Translations under genes and position numbers: made by a program | In this document: positions 32,475-40,832 of the stretch, one piece after another | Position numbering within the stretch: position 1 is the stretch's first letter | Layout: each line of letters begins with the position of its first letter | Notes under the pieces: model-generated | Database searches by the model: none | What the model saw: only the letters and a program-made list of their open reading frames with translations | Told to the model about the DNA's origin: nothing | Assembly (NCBI RefSeq): GCF_001612615.1 | Contig: NZ_BDAU01000001.1 | Span: 186,001-250,000 of the forward strand | Source of the DNA: Nocardia amikacinitolerans NBRC 108937 | Lineage (GTDB): Bacteria; Actinomycetota; Actinomycetes; Mycobacteriales; Mycobacteriaceae | Direction of reading: 5' to 3' | DNA length: 64,000 bases

Positions 32475-34093
32475 CTACCTACCCCTGGTTGACCACCCTC
32501 TGGCTGCTTCCGGTCGCCGGCGCGGTCGTCGTGCTTGCGTTGCCCGCCGCGCGCCGGGTGCTGGCACGCAGTGTGGCGCTGACCTTTTCGGTGGCCGCGC
32601 TGGTGCTCGCCGTCGTGCTCGCCACGCGTTTCGAGCCCGGCGGCGAGCAGTACCAGTTCATCGAATCCCACGAGTGGATCCCCGCTTTCGGCGCCGGATA
32701 CACCCTCGGTCTGGACGGCATCGCGCTGGTGCTCGTGCTGCTCACCACGGCGCTGGTGCCGCTGCTGATCCTGGCGGGCTGGCACGACGATCGCGCGGCG
32801 GGCTCCGGCAGGCGGGTGGCGCACACGTATATGGCGCTGATCCTGCTCGTCGAGGCGATGGTGCTCGTCTCCTTCCTCGCACTGGACATCCTGCTGTTCT
32901 ACGTCTTCTTCGAGGCCATGCTCATCCCGATGTACTTCCTCATCGGCGGCTTCGGGCCGAAGACGGCGGATGTACAGCTGCGCCAGCAGCGCTCTCGGGC
33001 GGCGGTGAAGTTCCTGCTGTACAACCTGTTCGGCGGATTGATCATGCTGGCCGCGGTCATCGGTCTGTACGTGGTGACGGCGCGCGAGGGCATCGGCGCG
33101 GACGGTGCGGGGACTTTCGATTTCCGTACCGTGGTCGCCGCAGCCAACGCCGGTGAGCTCGGCGCGGGTCCGGCGGTGCTCAACGCCCTGTTCCTCGGGT
33201 TCATGTTCGCCTTCGCCGTGAAGGCGCCGCTGTGGCCGCTGCACACCTGGTTGCCCGACGCGGCGGTCGCCGCGACACCGTCCAGCGCCGTGCTGATGAT
33301 GGCGGTCGTCGACAAGGTGGGCACCTTCGGCATGCTGCGGTACTGCCTGCTGCTGTTCCCCGACGCGTCGGGAACCTATGCGCCGCTGGTGATCACGCTC
33401 GCGGTGGTCGGCATCGTCTACGGAGCGCTGCTCGCGATCGGCCAGACCGACGTGATGCGACTGATCGCCTACACCTCGATCTCGCACTTCGGCTTCATCA
33501 TCCTCGGCATCTTCGCCATGACAAGTCAGGCGCAGACCGGGGCGACGCTCTACATGATCAACCACGGCATCTCCACCGCCGCGCTGTTCCTGATCGCCGG
33601 GTTCCTGGTCTCGCGGCGCGGCACCCGGGTCATCGCCGAGTACGGCGGCGTGCAGAAGGTGGCGCCGGTGCTGGCCGGGACGTTCCTCATCGCGGGACTC
33701 GCGACGCTGTCGCTACCGGGCCTCGCGCCGTTCGTCAGCGAATTCCTCGTGTTGATCGGTACTTTCAGCCGCTACCAGGTGGCCGCGATCGTCGCGACCA
33801 GCGCGCTGGTGCTCGCCGCGGTCTATGTGCTCTGGATGTACCAGCGGATGATGACCGGACCGGTGAAGAAGGGCAACGAGAACCTCCACGATCTGGTGCC
33901 CCGCGAACTGCTCGTCGTCGCACCACTCATCGCGGCCCTGCTGTTCCTCGGCCTCTATCCGAAACCGGTACTGGACTTCATCGATCCCGCGGTCGGCCAG
34001 ACACTGACCACCATCGGCCGCCACGATCCCGAGCCGACGGTTCCCGCGCCTACGGCGGGCGCGACGAACCTCCAGGAAGGAGGGCACAAGTGA
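32471..34093 (+). CDS. nuoM: NADH-quinone oxidoreductase subunit M
   Basis: A 540-residue antiporter-like subunit with [16 protein letters not shown] (conserved Glu) and [19 protein letters not shown] (conserved Lys and LPDA). GTGA overlap with nuoL; nuoN overlaps its end in the same way. Confidence 0.96.
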   Translation: MTTYPWLTTLWLLPVAGAVVVLALPAARRVLARSVALTFSVAALVLAVVLATRFEPGGEQYQFIESHEWIPAFGAGYTLGLDGIALVLVLLTTALVPLLILAGWHDDRAAGSGRRVAHTYMALILLVEAMVLVSFLALDILLFYVFFEAMLIPMYFLIGGFGPKTADVQLRQQRSRAAVKFLLYNLFGGLIMLAAVIGLYVVTAREGIGADGAGTFDFRTVVAAANAGELGAGPAVLNALFLGFMFAFAVKAPLWPLHTWLPDAAVAATPSSAVLMMAVVDKVGTFGMLRYCLLLFPDASGTYAPLVITLAVVGIVYGALLAIGQTDVMRLIAYTSISHFGFIILGIFAMTSQAQTGATLYMINHGISTAALFLIAGFLVSRRGTRVIAEYGGVQKVAPVLAGTFLIAGLATLSLPGLAPFVSEFLVLIGTFSRYQVAAIVATSALVLAAVYVLWMYQRMMTGPVKKGNENLHDLVPRELLVVAPLIAALLFLGLYPKPVLDFIDPAVGQTLTTIGRHDPEPTVPAPTAGATNLQEGGHK

Positions 34094-35703
34094 GCACGCA
34101 CTCGATCCCGCTCGCCGCGTCCGTGCCCGCGCCGAGCATCGAATACGGCGCGCTCGCACCAATGCTCATCGTGTTCGGCGTCGCGGTGGCCACGGTCCTG
34201 GTCGAGGCGTTCGTCGCGCGGCGGTACCGCTACGGCACCCACCTGTGGCTCAGCCTGATCGGTCTCGCGGCGGCGTTGGCGGCCGTCGTCCGGCTGGCGG
34301 GCACCGAAACCACCGCGGTGGCAGGGGCCGTCGCGATCGACGGGGTGACACTGTTCCTGCAGGGCACCATCCTGGTGGTGTCGATCCTCGGCGTGCTGTT
34401 CATCGCCGAACGCGGCGCGCAACCGCGGGCCCGTTCCGGGCCTGGCACCTGGAGCCTGGCCGCGGCGACCGTCGGTCGCGGCGCGGACGCGTTCACCCCG
34501 CAGGCATCGGCGGTTCCGGGCAGCGCGGACGAACAGGCCGCGATCCGCGCGGGCATCGCGACCACCGAGGTCTTCCCGCTGACGCTGCTCGCGATCGGCG
34601 GCCTGCTGCTCTTCCCCGCGTCGAACGATCTGCTGACCATGTTCGTCGCGCTGGAAGTGCTGTCGCTGCCGCTGTATCTGCTGTGCGGGCTGGCGCGGCG
34701 CAAGCGACTGCTCTCCCAGGAGGCGGCGCTGAAATACTTCCTGCTCGGGGCGTTCTCGTCGGCGTTCTTCCTGTACGGCGTCGCGCTGCTGTACGGGCAG
34801 GCGGGCACGGTGCGGCTGGCCGGGATCGCCGACGCCATCGCCGCGCAGCCGTCCGACGCGATGCTGGCGCTGCTCGGCGTGGCGATGCTGGCGGTCGGGC
34901 TGTTGTTCAAGATCGGCGCGGTGCCGTTCCAATCCTGGGTTCCCGACGTGTACCAGGGCGCGCCGACCCCGATCACCGCGTTCATGGCGGCCGCCACCAA
35001 GATCGCCGCGGTCGGCGCCATGTTGCGCATCCTGCAAGTAGCGGTTCCGGGTCTGCGGGACGACTGGCGGCCGGTGCTCGCCGCGGTCGCGATCGCGACG
35101 ATGGTGGTCGGCGCGGTACTCGCGGTGACCCAGACCGATGTGAAGCGGATGCTGGCGTATTCGTCGGTGGCGCACGCGGGCTTCATCCTCACCGGTTTGG
35201 TCGCCGCCAACGACGCGGGCGTCGCGGCGGTGCTGTTCTATCTGGTCGCCTACGGGCTTGGCACGCTCGGCGCGTTCGCGGTGGTGAGCCTGGTCCGCGA
35301 GCCCGACGGTGACGAGGCGACCGCGCTGGCGCAGTGGGCCGGACTCGGCCGCCGCTCCCCTTGGCTCGCCGCGGTTTTCGCGCTGCTGCTGCTCTCCTTC
35401 GCCGGTCTGCCGCTGACCAGTGGGTTCGTCAGCAAGTTCGCCGTGTTCGAGGCGGCCGCTTCCGGTGACGCCGTCACGCTCGTCATCGTCGGCGTCATCT
35501 CGAGCGCCGTCGCGGCGTTCTTCTACGTCCGCGTGATCGTGTTGATGTTCTTCACCGATCCCCCGACGGATGCCCCGGTGGTGGTCACGCCCGCGCTCAC
35601 CCAGGCGATCGTCCTGCTGACCGCCGTGGCGACCCTGGTGCTCGGTGTCTTCCCGCAGCCGCTGCTGGATCTGGCCGAGCGCGCGTCGACCTTCGTGCGC
35701 TAG
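34090..35703 (+). CDS. nuoN: NADH-quinone oxidoreductase subunit N
   Basis: A 537-residue antiporter-like subunit with KIGAVPFQSWVPDVYQGAPTP and DVKRMLAYSSVAHAGF as family hallmarks. The hydrophilic loop around residues 115-155 is longer than in E. coli. It is the last gene of the operon; a strong terminator follows 14 nt after the stop. Confidence 0.95.
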   Translation: MSTHSIPLAASVPAPSIEYGALAPMLIVFGVAVATVLVEAFVARRYRYGTHLWLSLIGLAAALAAVVRLAGTETTAVAGAVAIDGVTLFLQGTILVVSILGVLFIAERGAQPRARSGPGTWSLAAATVGRGADAFTPQASAVPGSADEQAAIRAGIATTEVFPLTLLAIGGLLLFPASNDLLTMFVALEVLSLPLYLLCGLARRKRLLSQEAALKYFLLGAFSSAFFLYGVALLYGQAGTVRLAGIADAIAAQPSDAMLALLGVAMLAVGLLFKIGAVPFQSWVPDVYQGAPTPITAFMAAATKIAAVGAMLRILQVAVPGLRDDWRPVLAAVAIATMVVGAVLAVTQTDVKRMLAYSSVAHAGFILTGLVAANDAGVAAVLFYLVAYGLGTLGAFAVVSLVREPDGDEATALAQWAGLGRRSPWLAAVFALLLLSFAGLPLTSGFVSKFAVFEAAASGDAVTLVIVGVISSAVAAFFYVRVIVLMFFTDPPTDAPVVVTPALTQAIVLLTAVATLVLGVFPQPLLDLAERASTFVR

Positions 35704-35717
35704 GCTCGCGAGCACAC

Positions 35718-35758
35718 GCGATGGCCCCGACCGGAACTCGGTCGGGGCCATCGCTTTT
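35718..35758 (+). terminator. Rho-independent terminator of the nuo operon
   Basis: A perfect 15-bp stem (35718-35732 with 35740-35754), 7-nt loop and TTTT immediately after. It closes the nuo operon. Confidence 0.92.
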
Positions 35759-35762
35759 CGCG

Positions 35763-35834
35763 CTACTTGTCGAGTTTCGCCCGGAACGGGCCGCCGACGC
35801 TGTTGAACACCGGGGCTCGGAAAGATTCGATCAT
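35763..35834 (-). pseudogene. Short C-terminal-looking coding scrap
   Basis: On the minus strand a 23-codon frame (MIESFRAPVFNSVGGPFRAK then LDK and stop) reads like the end of a protein, but no extended frame precedes it. It lies in the otherwise empty 35704-35954 space. Probably a remnant of a deleted gene; parent family not recognised. Confidence 0.3.
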
Positions 35835-35954
35835 GTAGTCGCGCCTTCGCGCGTTCGGCGAGGGTGATCCATGGCAGGTGCGCCGGGCCCAGTCGTCATA
35901 CGTCGCAAGCCCCTGCGGGGCCTGGCGTCGAGGAGGCCGATGGCAGCATGGCCC

Positions 35955-36653
35955 TCAATCCTTCTTCGCTGGTTCCGGCGAGGCGCAGCGCTCCTGACTG
36001 GCACGCAGCATGGCGTTGTAGAGGGCGCGGGGCTCGGGCGAGTCGGGCAGGGGGCCGCGGGCTGGGGCCTCGAAGGACTGGAGCATCAGAGCCACGACAC
36101 GTTTCCAGGCGTCGGGCGCGGCGTCGCCGGTGGCGTTGACGACGCCGGCAGTGACCATGTGCACCAGCACCAGGTCCTCGGGGGTGAAGTCCTCACGCAG
36201 ACGTCCTGCGGCCTTGGCGCGGCCGATGAGCTGGACAACGGCCTCGTACGCCTGGTCTCGGCGCTCCTCCAGAACCTTGGCCGTGGGGAAGGTCATGGTC
36301 AGCACGTCGGCGAAGCCGTGATCGGCGGCCTGCATCGCACAGGCGGTCTCGATGAACCCCGCGAGACCGTGCCAGGGATCGGGGTCGTCGAGCGCGACGC
36401 CGACCGCCTCGACGTAGGCGTCCATACGGTCGGCGAAGACCGCGGCGACCAGTTCCTCCTTCGTCGGGAACCTGCGGAACAGCGTGGCGATGCCCACCCC
36501 CGCCTCGCGGGCCACGGAAGCCATGGAGGCATGCAGGCCCTCACGCCTGAACACCGTGCGCGCGGCGGCGACGATCCGCGCGCGGTTACGCTCCGCGTCG
36601 CTGCGCAGAGGCTGCGCGGCAGGGTCATCGCCGGCTTGGGCGCCAAGGTTCAT
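35955..36653 (-). CDS. TetR-family repressor
   Basis: A 232-residue TetR protein: helix-turn-helix at about residues 30-75 (ASMASVAREAGVGIATLFRRFPTKEELV) and a C-terminal domain of the YxaF/SACE_7040-like type. The ATG at 36653 was chosen because the domain starts normally; the frame upstream to 37088 has no similarity. It is divergent from an SDR-DoxX-SDR group, with three copies of a 16-bp site between, so it very likely represses that group and itself. Confidence 0.88.
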   Translation of the reverse strand: MNLGAQAGDDPAAQPLRSDAERNRARIVAAARTVFRREGLHASMASVAREAGVGIATLFRRFPTKEELVAAVFADRMDAYVEAVGVALDDPDPWHGLAGFIETACAMQAADHGFADVLTMTFPTAKVLEERRDQAYEAVVQLIGRAKAAGRLREDFTPEDLVLVHMVTAGVVNATGDAAPDAWKRVVALMLQSFEAPARGPLPDSPEPRALYNAMLRASQERCASPEPAKKD

Positions 36654-36672
36654 GACACTCACCCTACCTAAT

Positions 36673-36759
36673 CGGAATACCCTATCCGCTTCTAGTGTTA
36701 TCGTAGGCATCACGAAACGGATAGGCCTTTCCAGATAACGAATCGGATAGCCCTTTCCG
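36673..36759. promoter_or_regulatory. Three copies of a 16-bp TetR operator
   Basis: CGGATAG, 4 nt, TTCC(G/A) occurs at 36718-36733 and 36744-36759 (26 bp apart) on the plus strand and at 36673-36688 on the minus strand (CGGATAGGGTATTCCG). All lie in the 148-bp space between tetR and the SDR gene. The repeated, partly symmetrical motif is most likely the operator of the adjacent TetR. Confidence 0.75.
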
Positions 36760-36801
36760 CGTCTGTATCCAAGACGCTTCCCCCATCGAAAAGACTGCAC
36801 C

Positions 36802-37476
36802 ATGCCCAGCATCGCCATCGTCGGAGCTGGCCCCGGAATGGGCCTCGCCATCGCCCGCACCTTCGGCTCGCGCGGCTTCGACGTCGCTCTCATCGCCCGC
36901 AACCGCGCCAAGCTCGACGACCTGGTCGGCCGGCTCACCGCCGAGGGCATCACCGCCGCGGCGTTCCCGGCGGACGTGCTCGACCACGACGCGCTGACCC
37001 AGGTCCTCGAGGACGCCGCCACCCGCTTCGGCGGCATCGACATCTTGGAGCACTCGCCCGCTCCGAGCATCGGCTCCATGACCCTCACCTCCCCGTCTCA
37101 GACCAGCGCCTCCGATGTACAGGGATGGATCGACTTCCTGCTCTACAGCGCCATCACTGCCACCCAGGCGGTCCTGCCCGCGATGCGTGAGGCCGGCGCG
37201 GGCACCCTGCTCTTCACCAACGGTGCCGGCTCGGTCGACCCCAACCCGATGCTCGGCAACGTCAACCCCGCCCAGGCGGCGCTGCGCAACTGGGCGCTCA
37301 ACCTGCACAAGGAGTTGGCCAGCAGCGGTATCCAGGCCGCGCACGTCGCCATCGGCGTGTGGATCGGCGCGGGCGGCCCTCCCGAAATCCCGACCGCCGA
37401 GCCCGATGAGATCGCCCCTCTCTACTGGGACCTGCACACCCAGCGCGACGAAGCCGAGCGCGTCTTCACCGTCTGA
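36802..37476 (+). CDS. Short-chain dehydrogenase-like protein lacking the catalytic Tyr/Lys
   Basis: A 224-residue Rossmann protein with an N-terminal nucleotide loop GAGPGMG and the usual SDR order of strands, ending short. Where classical SDRs have Ser then Tyr-x3-Lys, this protein reads NGAGS then VNPAQAALRNW: Tyr is replaced by Val and Lys by Gln. It may bind NAD(P) without standard catalysis, or act through another residue. First gene downstream of the TetR operators, followed by DoxX and a normal SDR on the same strand. Confidence 0.8.
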   Translation: MPSIAIVGAGPGMGLAIARTFGSRGFDVALIARNRAKLDDLVGRLTAEGITAAAFPADVLDHDALTQVLEDAATRFGGIDILEHSPAPSIGSMTLTSPSQTSASDVQGWIDFLLYSAITATQAVLPAMREAGAGTLLFTNGAGSVDPNPMLGNVNPAQAALRNWALNLHKELASSGIQAAHVAIGVWIGAGGPPEIPTAEPDEIAPLYWDLHTQRDEAERVFTV

Positions 37477-37553
37477 CGCCCCGCCCCCTCCTGATCCGCC
37501 GCGGCGTTCTCCGCCCCGGCGCCACCGAAGAAGAAGGTTCCCGCTCCGATGAA

Positions 37554-37919
37554 TTGTTCCTGTGGATCCTGCAAGGCGTCCTCGCCGCCCTGTTCGTGGC
37601 CGCGGGCATCCTGAAGTCCACCCAGCCCCGGGACAAGCTCATATCCCAGCTGCCCTGGGTCAGTGACGTCCCTACACCCGTGGTGCGTCTGATCGGCGTC
37701 GCCGAACTCGCCGGCGGCCTGGGCATGATCCTGCCGGGTGCCTTCGACACCGCCACCGTGCTCACCCCGCTGGCCGCCACCGGCGTGGCTGTGATCATGA
37801 TCCTGGCCGTGGGCCTCCACGCCCGCCGCAAGGAACCGCAGGCGATCGGGTTCAACGCGATCCTGCTCATCGGCGCAGTCCTCGTCGCATGGGGACGGTT
37901 CGGGCCCTACGCCTTCTGA
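37554..37919 (+). CDS. DoxX-family membrane protein, start region apparently frameshifted
   Basis: A 121-residue four-helix membrane protein ending WGRFGPYAF, close to the intact DoxX-like protein at 54428-54820 that ends WGRFGPESF. The only in-frame start is TTG 37554. An ATG at 37549 with AAGAAGG upstream is one base out of frame: inserting one base after its second codon would give Met-Asn-Leu-Phe-Leu-Trp, matching the Met-Asn-Leu start of the paralogue. So the gene either uses TTG or carries a 1-base deletion at codon 3. Likely role: quinone- or redox-linked membrane protein of unknown substrate. Confidence 0.7.
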   Translation: MFLWILQGVLAALFVAAGILKSTQPRDKLISQLPWVSDVPTPVVRLIGVAELAGGLGMILPGAFDTATVLTPLAATGVAVIMILAVGLHARRKEPQAIGFNAILLIGAVLVAWGRFGPYAF

Positions 37920-37949
37920 CCGTCGGCACTGCGCCGGGCGTGTCGGTGA

Positions 37950-38074
37950 CCGACCTCGGCCGGTTCGGCATTCGGCGTCTTCACCCGCTCGGAGTTCATC
38001 GGCCGCACCGTCGGTGTCGCCGATGGACACCTCACCGATGCCGAGATGGTCCGCTACGGGCGAGACGTTCCGTA
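37950..38074 (+). pseudogene. Degenerate coding remnant between doxX and SDR
   Basis: A 41-codon frame with no start and good coding character (GVFTRSEFIGRTVGVADGHL, then TDAEMVRYGRDVP and stop) sits between two genes. In the neighbouring frame the preceding bases read VTDLGRFGI, the typical opening of some F420-dependent LLM proteins, suggesting a frameshifted, internally deleted fragment. Parent family not established. Confidence 0.3.
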
Positions 38075-38174
38075 GTGGTGAGTGCGCACACAGACCAGCT
38101 CCAAGCCTGCGAGCCGGGCCGGACGTCTCGCCCCCGGCCCCACCACAAATATCGTTCCCGACATTGGAGAAACC

Positions 38175-38951
38175 GTGAATCTCGATCTCGCCGACAAGAC
38201 AGCCGTTGTCACCGGCGCCAGCCGGGGCATCGGACTGGCCGTCGTCCGCACCCTGATCGGTGAAGGCGCCCGGGTCGTCGGTGCCGCTCGCACCATCACC
38301 ACCGAACTGAAAGACACTGGCGCGTATACCGTCTCGGTGGACCTGACTACCCCCGGCGGCGTGTCCACCCTGGCCGATACCGCGCTGGCCGAGCTGGGTG
38401 GTATCGACCTGCTGGTCAACAACCTGGGCGGCGGGGAGGCAAGCTTCGGTTTCCTCGATGCCGATGATGCCGAATGGGCTCGCATGTTCGACGTCAACGT
38501 GTTGAGCGCTGTCCGTACCACACGAGCGGCCCTGCCAAGCCTGATCGAGCGCCGGGGAGCGATCGTCAACATCTCCTCCACCGCCGCCCGCACACCCGGG
38601 AATGTCCCGGCCACCTACAGCGCGGCCAAGGCGGCCGTGACCGCCCTCGGGAAATCTCTGGCCGAGGAATTCGGAGCACGTGGTGTCCGCGTGAACACGG
38701 TTTCCCCCGGCCTGGTTCGCACCTCCATCTACGAGGACCCCGACGGCCCGGTCGCCAAGGCCGCCGTCGCGGCCGGCCAGAGCATGCCCGAGTTCATCGA
38801 TCAGCTCACCAACGGCTCGCAGATCACCACAGGCCGGATGACCGAGCCCGGGGAAGTGGCCGCGCTGGTCGCATTCCTGCTGTCCGAAGTCGCCGCCAAC
38901 ATCACCGGCGTCGACTACGTCATCGACGGCGGTGCCATCAAAACGGTCTGA
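38175..38951 (+). CDS. Short-chain dehydrogenase/reductase
   Basis: A 258-residue classical SDR: TGASRGIG cofactor loop at about residues 14-21, NNLGG, catalytic Ser in NISSTAA and YSAAK (Tyr-x3-Lys). The C-terminal GVDYVIDGGAIKTV is typical of the FabG-like branch. The GTG at 38175 has GGAGA 5 nt upstream. It reduces or oxidises an unknown carbonyl/alcohol and is probably under the upstream TetR as last gene of the group. Confidence 0.85.
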   Translation: MNLDLADKTAVVTGASRGIGLAVVRTLIGEGARVVGAARTITTELKDTGAYTVSVDLTTPGGVSTLADTALAELGGIDLLVNNLGGGEASFGFLDADDAEWARMFDVNVLSAVRTTRAALPSLIERRGAIVNISSTAARTPGNVPATYSAAKAAVTALGKSLAEEFGARGVRVNTVSPGLVRTSIYEDPDGPVAKAAVAAGQSMPEFIDQLTNGSQITTGRMTEPGEVAALVAFLLSEVAANITGVDYVIDGGAIKTV

Positions 38952-39022
38952 CCCGGCTCACAGCGTTCGATGCCCTGCCACCGCGCCCCGTTATCCGGGG
39001 CAAGCCGGAACGGCGGGTTCCG

Positions 39023-39121
39023 ATGGCCGCGAAGGTGACCCGCCTGCCCACCGCACCGGCGGCGCGCACTCTGCGCTCGGCCGCCGAGGCGTTCCTCGAC
39101 ACCATCGGCTCGGATCCGTGA
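39023..39121 (+). pseudogene. Integrase-like N-terminal fragment
   Basis: A 32-codon frame (VTRLPTAPAARTLRSAAEAF then LDTIGSDP and stop) resembles the first residues of actinobacterial tyrosine integrases, which continue with a core-binding domain. Here a TGA follows at once and no further integrase sequence is found. It is probably a scar left by a mobile element beside the tetR-SDR segment. Similarity judged by eye only. Confidence 0.35.
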
Positions 39122-39200
39122 CCGCACCCGCGGCCCGGTCTTCCTCTACCGGAGCCCCGTTCTGGACGACGAACGCGCACCGCGCCCACCGCGGCCGGTC

Positions 39201-40556
39201 TCATGCGGCGACGCGCCGGAACAGTCGGCCAGCGAGGTCGACGCCGACGATCCGGCCGTGCTCGTCGCGGGAGAAGTAGCCGAGCTGTCCGCGCAAGCCG
39301 CCGTCGGTGACGATGTATTCGTCGCCGGGCAGCAGGCCGATGGCGGCGGCCGGGTAGTCCGGCGGCATCTCCTGATCCGAGGCCGCTCGGATCTCCGGCT
39401 TGATGCCGACCGCGAGGCTGAGCCCGGTCGCGTCGGCGGCGATGACGAGTGTCATCGCGTCGATGTCGTAGGTGCCCGCCAGTTCCGCGGCGCGTGTCGC
39501 GTCGTAGGGCAGCGGTTCGGCGTCGCGGTCGAGGACGTTCAGGTAGTGCTCGAGCGCCCAGCGGACGATCGCCTGGTTGCAGGCGATGCCCTCGGGCCCG
39601 GCGTTGGACATCACGACGATCGCGAAGTCGCGTTCGGGGACGATGAGCAGTTCGGCGAACTGTCCGTTGCCGGACCCGCCGTGCCCGATGGCCCGCACAC
39701 CGTCGATGTCGCGCAGGAACCAGCCGATGCCGATGGCGTCGCCGAACGAGCTCGCCCGCAGCGCGACGGTCGGACGACGCATCGCGAGCAGACTCTCGGC
39801 GGGCAATACAGCGCCGCCGTCACCGAGATGGAAACGGGCCCAGCGCAATTGGTCGGCCGCCGAGGACGCGAGACCGCCGCCCGGGTTGTTGGCGCGCGAG
39901 GGCCGCCACTGGCGCGCGACCGTCAGCGAACCGTCCGCCTCGGCGTTGTGTCCTTCGGCGAACCGGCGGGCGGTGATCTCGTGCTCGGCGAAGAAGCTGT
40001 GCGACAGGCCGATCGGCGCGAAGACGAGCTCGGCGACGGCCTGCTCGAACGACTGCCCGGTGACCTTCTCCAGGATCCGCCCGGCCAGGTTGTATCCGGC
40101 CTGGCTGTAGGAGGCTCGCTCGCCGGGGGCGGCGATCAGGCCGAGTTCCGGGAGGCGGGCGACGAATTCGGCCAGCGCGTCCGCGCCGTCGCCGGTGTCG
40201 ACGGCGAGGTTCCAGTCCAGTCCCGCGGTGTGGTTGAGCAGGTTCGCCACGGTGATTGTGTTGGCTGCGTCCTCGTCGGCGAGTGCGAGCTCGGGGACGT
40301 ACTCGCGCACCGGCGCGTCCAGTTCGACGCGCCCTTCCGCGACCAGTCGCATCAGCGCGGTCGCGGTGTAGGTCTTGGTGATCGAGCTGAGCTGGAACAG
40401 CGTGTCGCTGTCGACCGGCTGCGGGTCGTCCAGGCTGGTGACGCCGTGGCAGGCGAAGACTTCGCGGCCGTCGACCAGCACGCCGACGGCGAGACCGGGA
40501 ATCCCGTACTTCGTGGCGGCTGCTTCGACGAATTCGGACAGGGTGACATCGGACAT
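39201..40556 (-). CDS. Serine hydrolase of the beta-lactamase/D-alanyl-D-alanine carboxypeptidase family
   Basis: A 451-residue class C beta-lactamase-fold protein. The nucleophile motif is Ser58-Ile-Thr-Lys61, the second motif reads Tyr150-Ser-Gln instead of Tyr-Ser-Asn, and GHGGSGNG supplies the third. A lipocalin-like C-terminal domain of about 110 residues follows. No signal peptide is seen, so it is probably cytosolic, acting on an ester or peptide rather than as a resistance enzyme. The ATG at 40556 has GAAAGGA upstream. Divergent from the ECF41 gene; three 11-bp repeats lie about 50 bp before its start. Confidence 0.83.
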   Translation of the reverse strand: MSDVTLSEFVEAAATKYGIPGLAVGVLVDGREVFACHGVTSLDDPQPVDSDTLFQLSSITKTYTATALMRLVAEGRVELDAPVREYVPELALADEDAANTITVANLLNHTAGLDWNLAVDTGDGADALAEFVARLPELGLIAAPGERASYSQAGYNLAGRILEKVTGQSFEQAVAELVFAPIGLSHSFFAEHEITARRFAEGHNAEADGSLTVARQWRPSRANNPGGGLASSAADQLRWARFHLGDGGAVLPAESLLAMRRPTVALRASSFGDAIGIGWFLRDIDGVRAIGHGGSGNGQFAELLIVPERDFAIVVMSNAGPEGIACNQAIVRWALEHYLNVLDRDAEPLPYDATRAAELAGTYDIDAMTLVIAADATGLSLAVGIKPEIRAASDQEMPPDYPAAAIGLLPGDEYIVTDGGLRGQLGYFSRDEHGRIVGVDLAGRLFRRVAA

Positions 40557-40605
40557 CGGGCGTTTCCTTTCATGTTCGTGGAACGCCCATGACGATGCCG
40601 ACCGC

Positions 40606-40638
40606 CGCTGACAGCGCACTGACAGCGCGCTGATAGCC
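40606..40638. repeat. Three 11-bp direct repeats upstream of the serine hydrolase
   Basis: Heptamers CTGACAG, CTGACAG and CTGATAG are separated by 4 bp, giving an exact 11-bp period (40606-40616, 40617-40627, 40628-40638). Heptamer repeats with 4-bp spacers are the form bound by OmpR/SARP-type winged-helix regulators. The site is about 50 bp from the hydrolase start. Confidence 0.55.
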
Positions 40639-40764
40639 CCCAGCCCGTGCGCACGCCGCGCGAGAATGCAGAAGGTGCCCGCACGCAGCTGCGCGGTAAT
40701 TCGATCAGCCGCGGTAGTGACCACCTCGGGTGGGACGGCGTGAGGTAGGTCATTGCCGCCGGGG

Positions 40765-40791
40765 TGTCACAAAACGGTGGGGACCGGCATC
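40765..40791 (+). promoter_or_regulatory. ECF41-like promoter before the second ECF sigma gene
   Basis: TGTCACA (40765-40771), exactly 16 nt, then CATC (40788-40791). The -35 matches the described ECF41 consensus exactly and the -10 in three of four bases. The predicted start is about 35 nt before the ATG at 40833. This points to autoregulation. Confidence 0.65.
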
Positions 40792-40832
40792 TGGTGGGTG
40801 ACATAGTCGAGAGCAAAGAGACAGGAGCCCCC

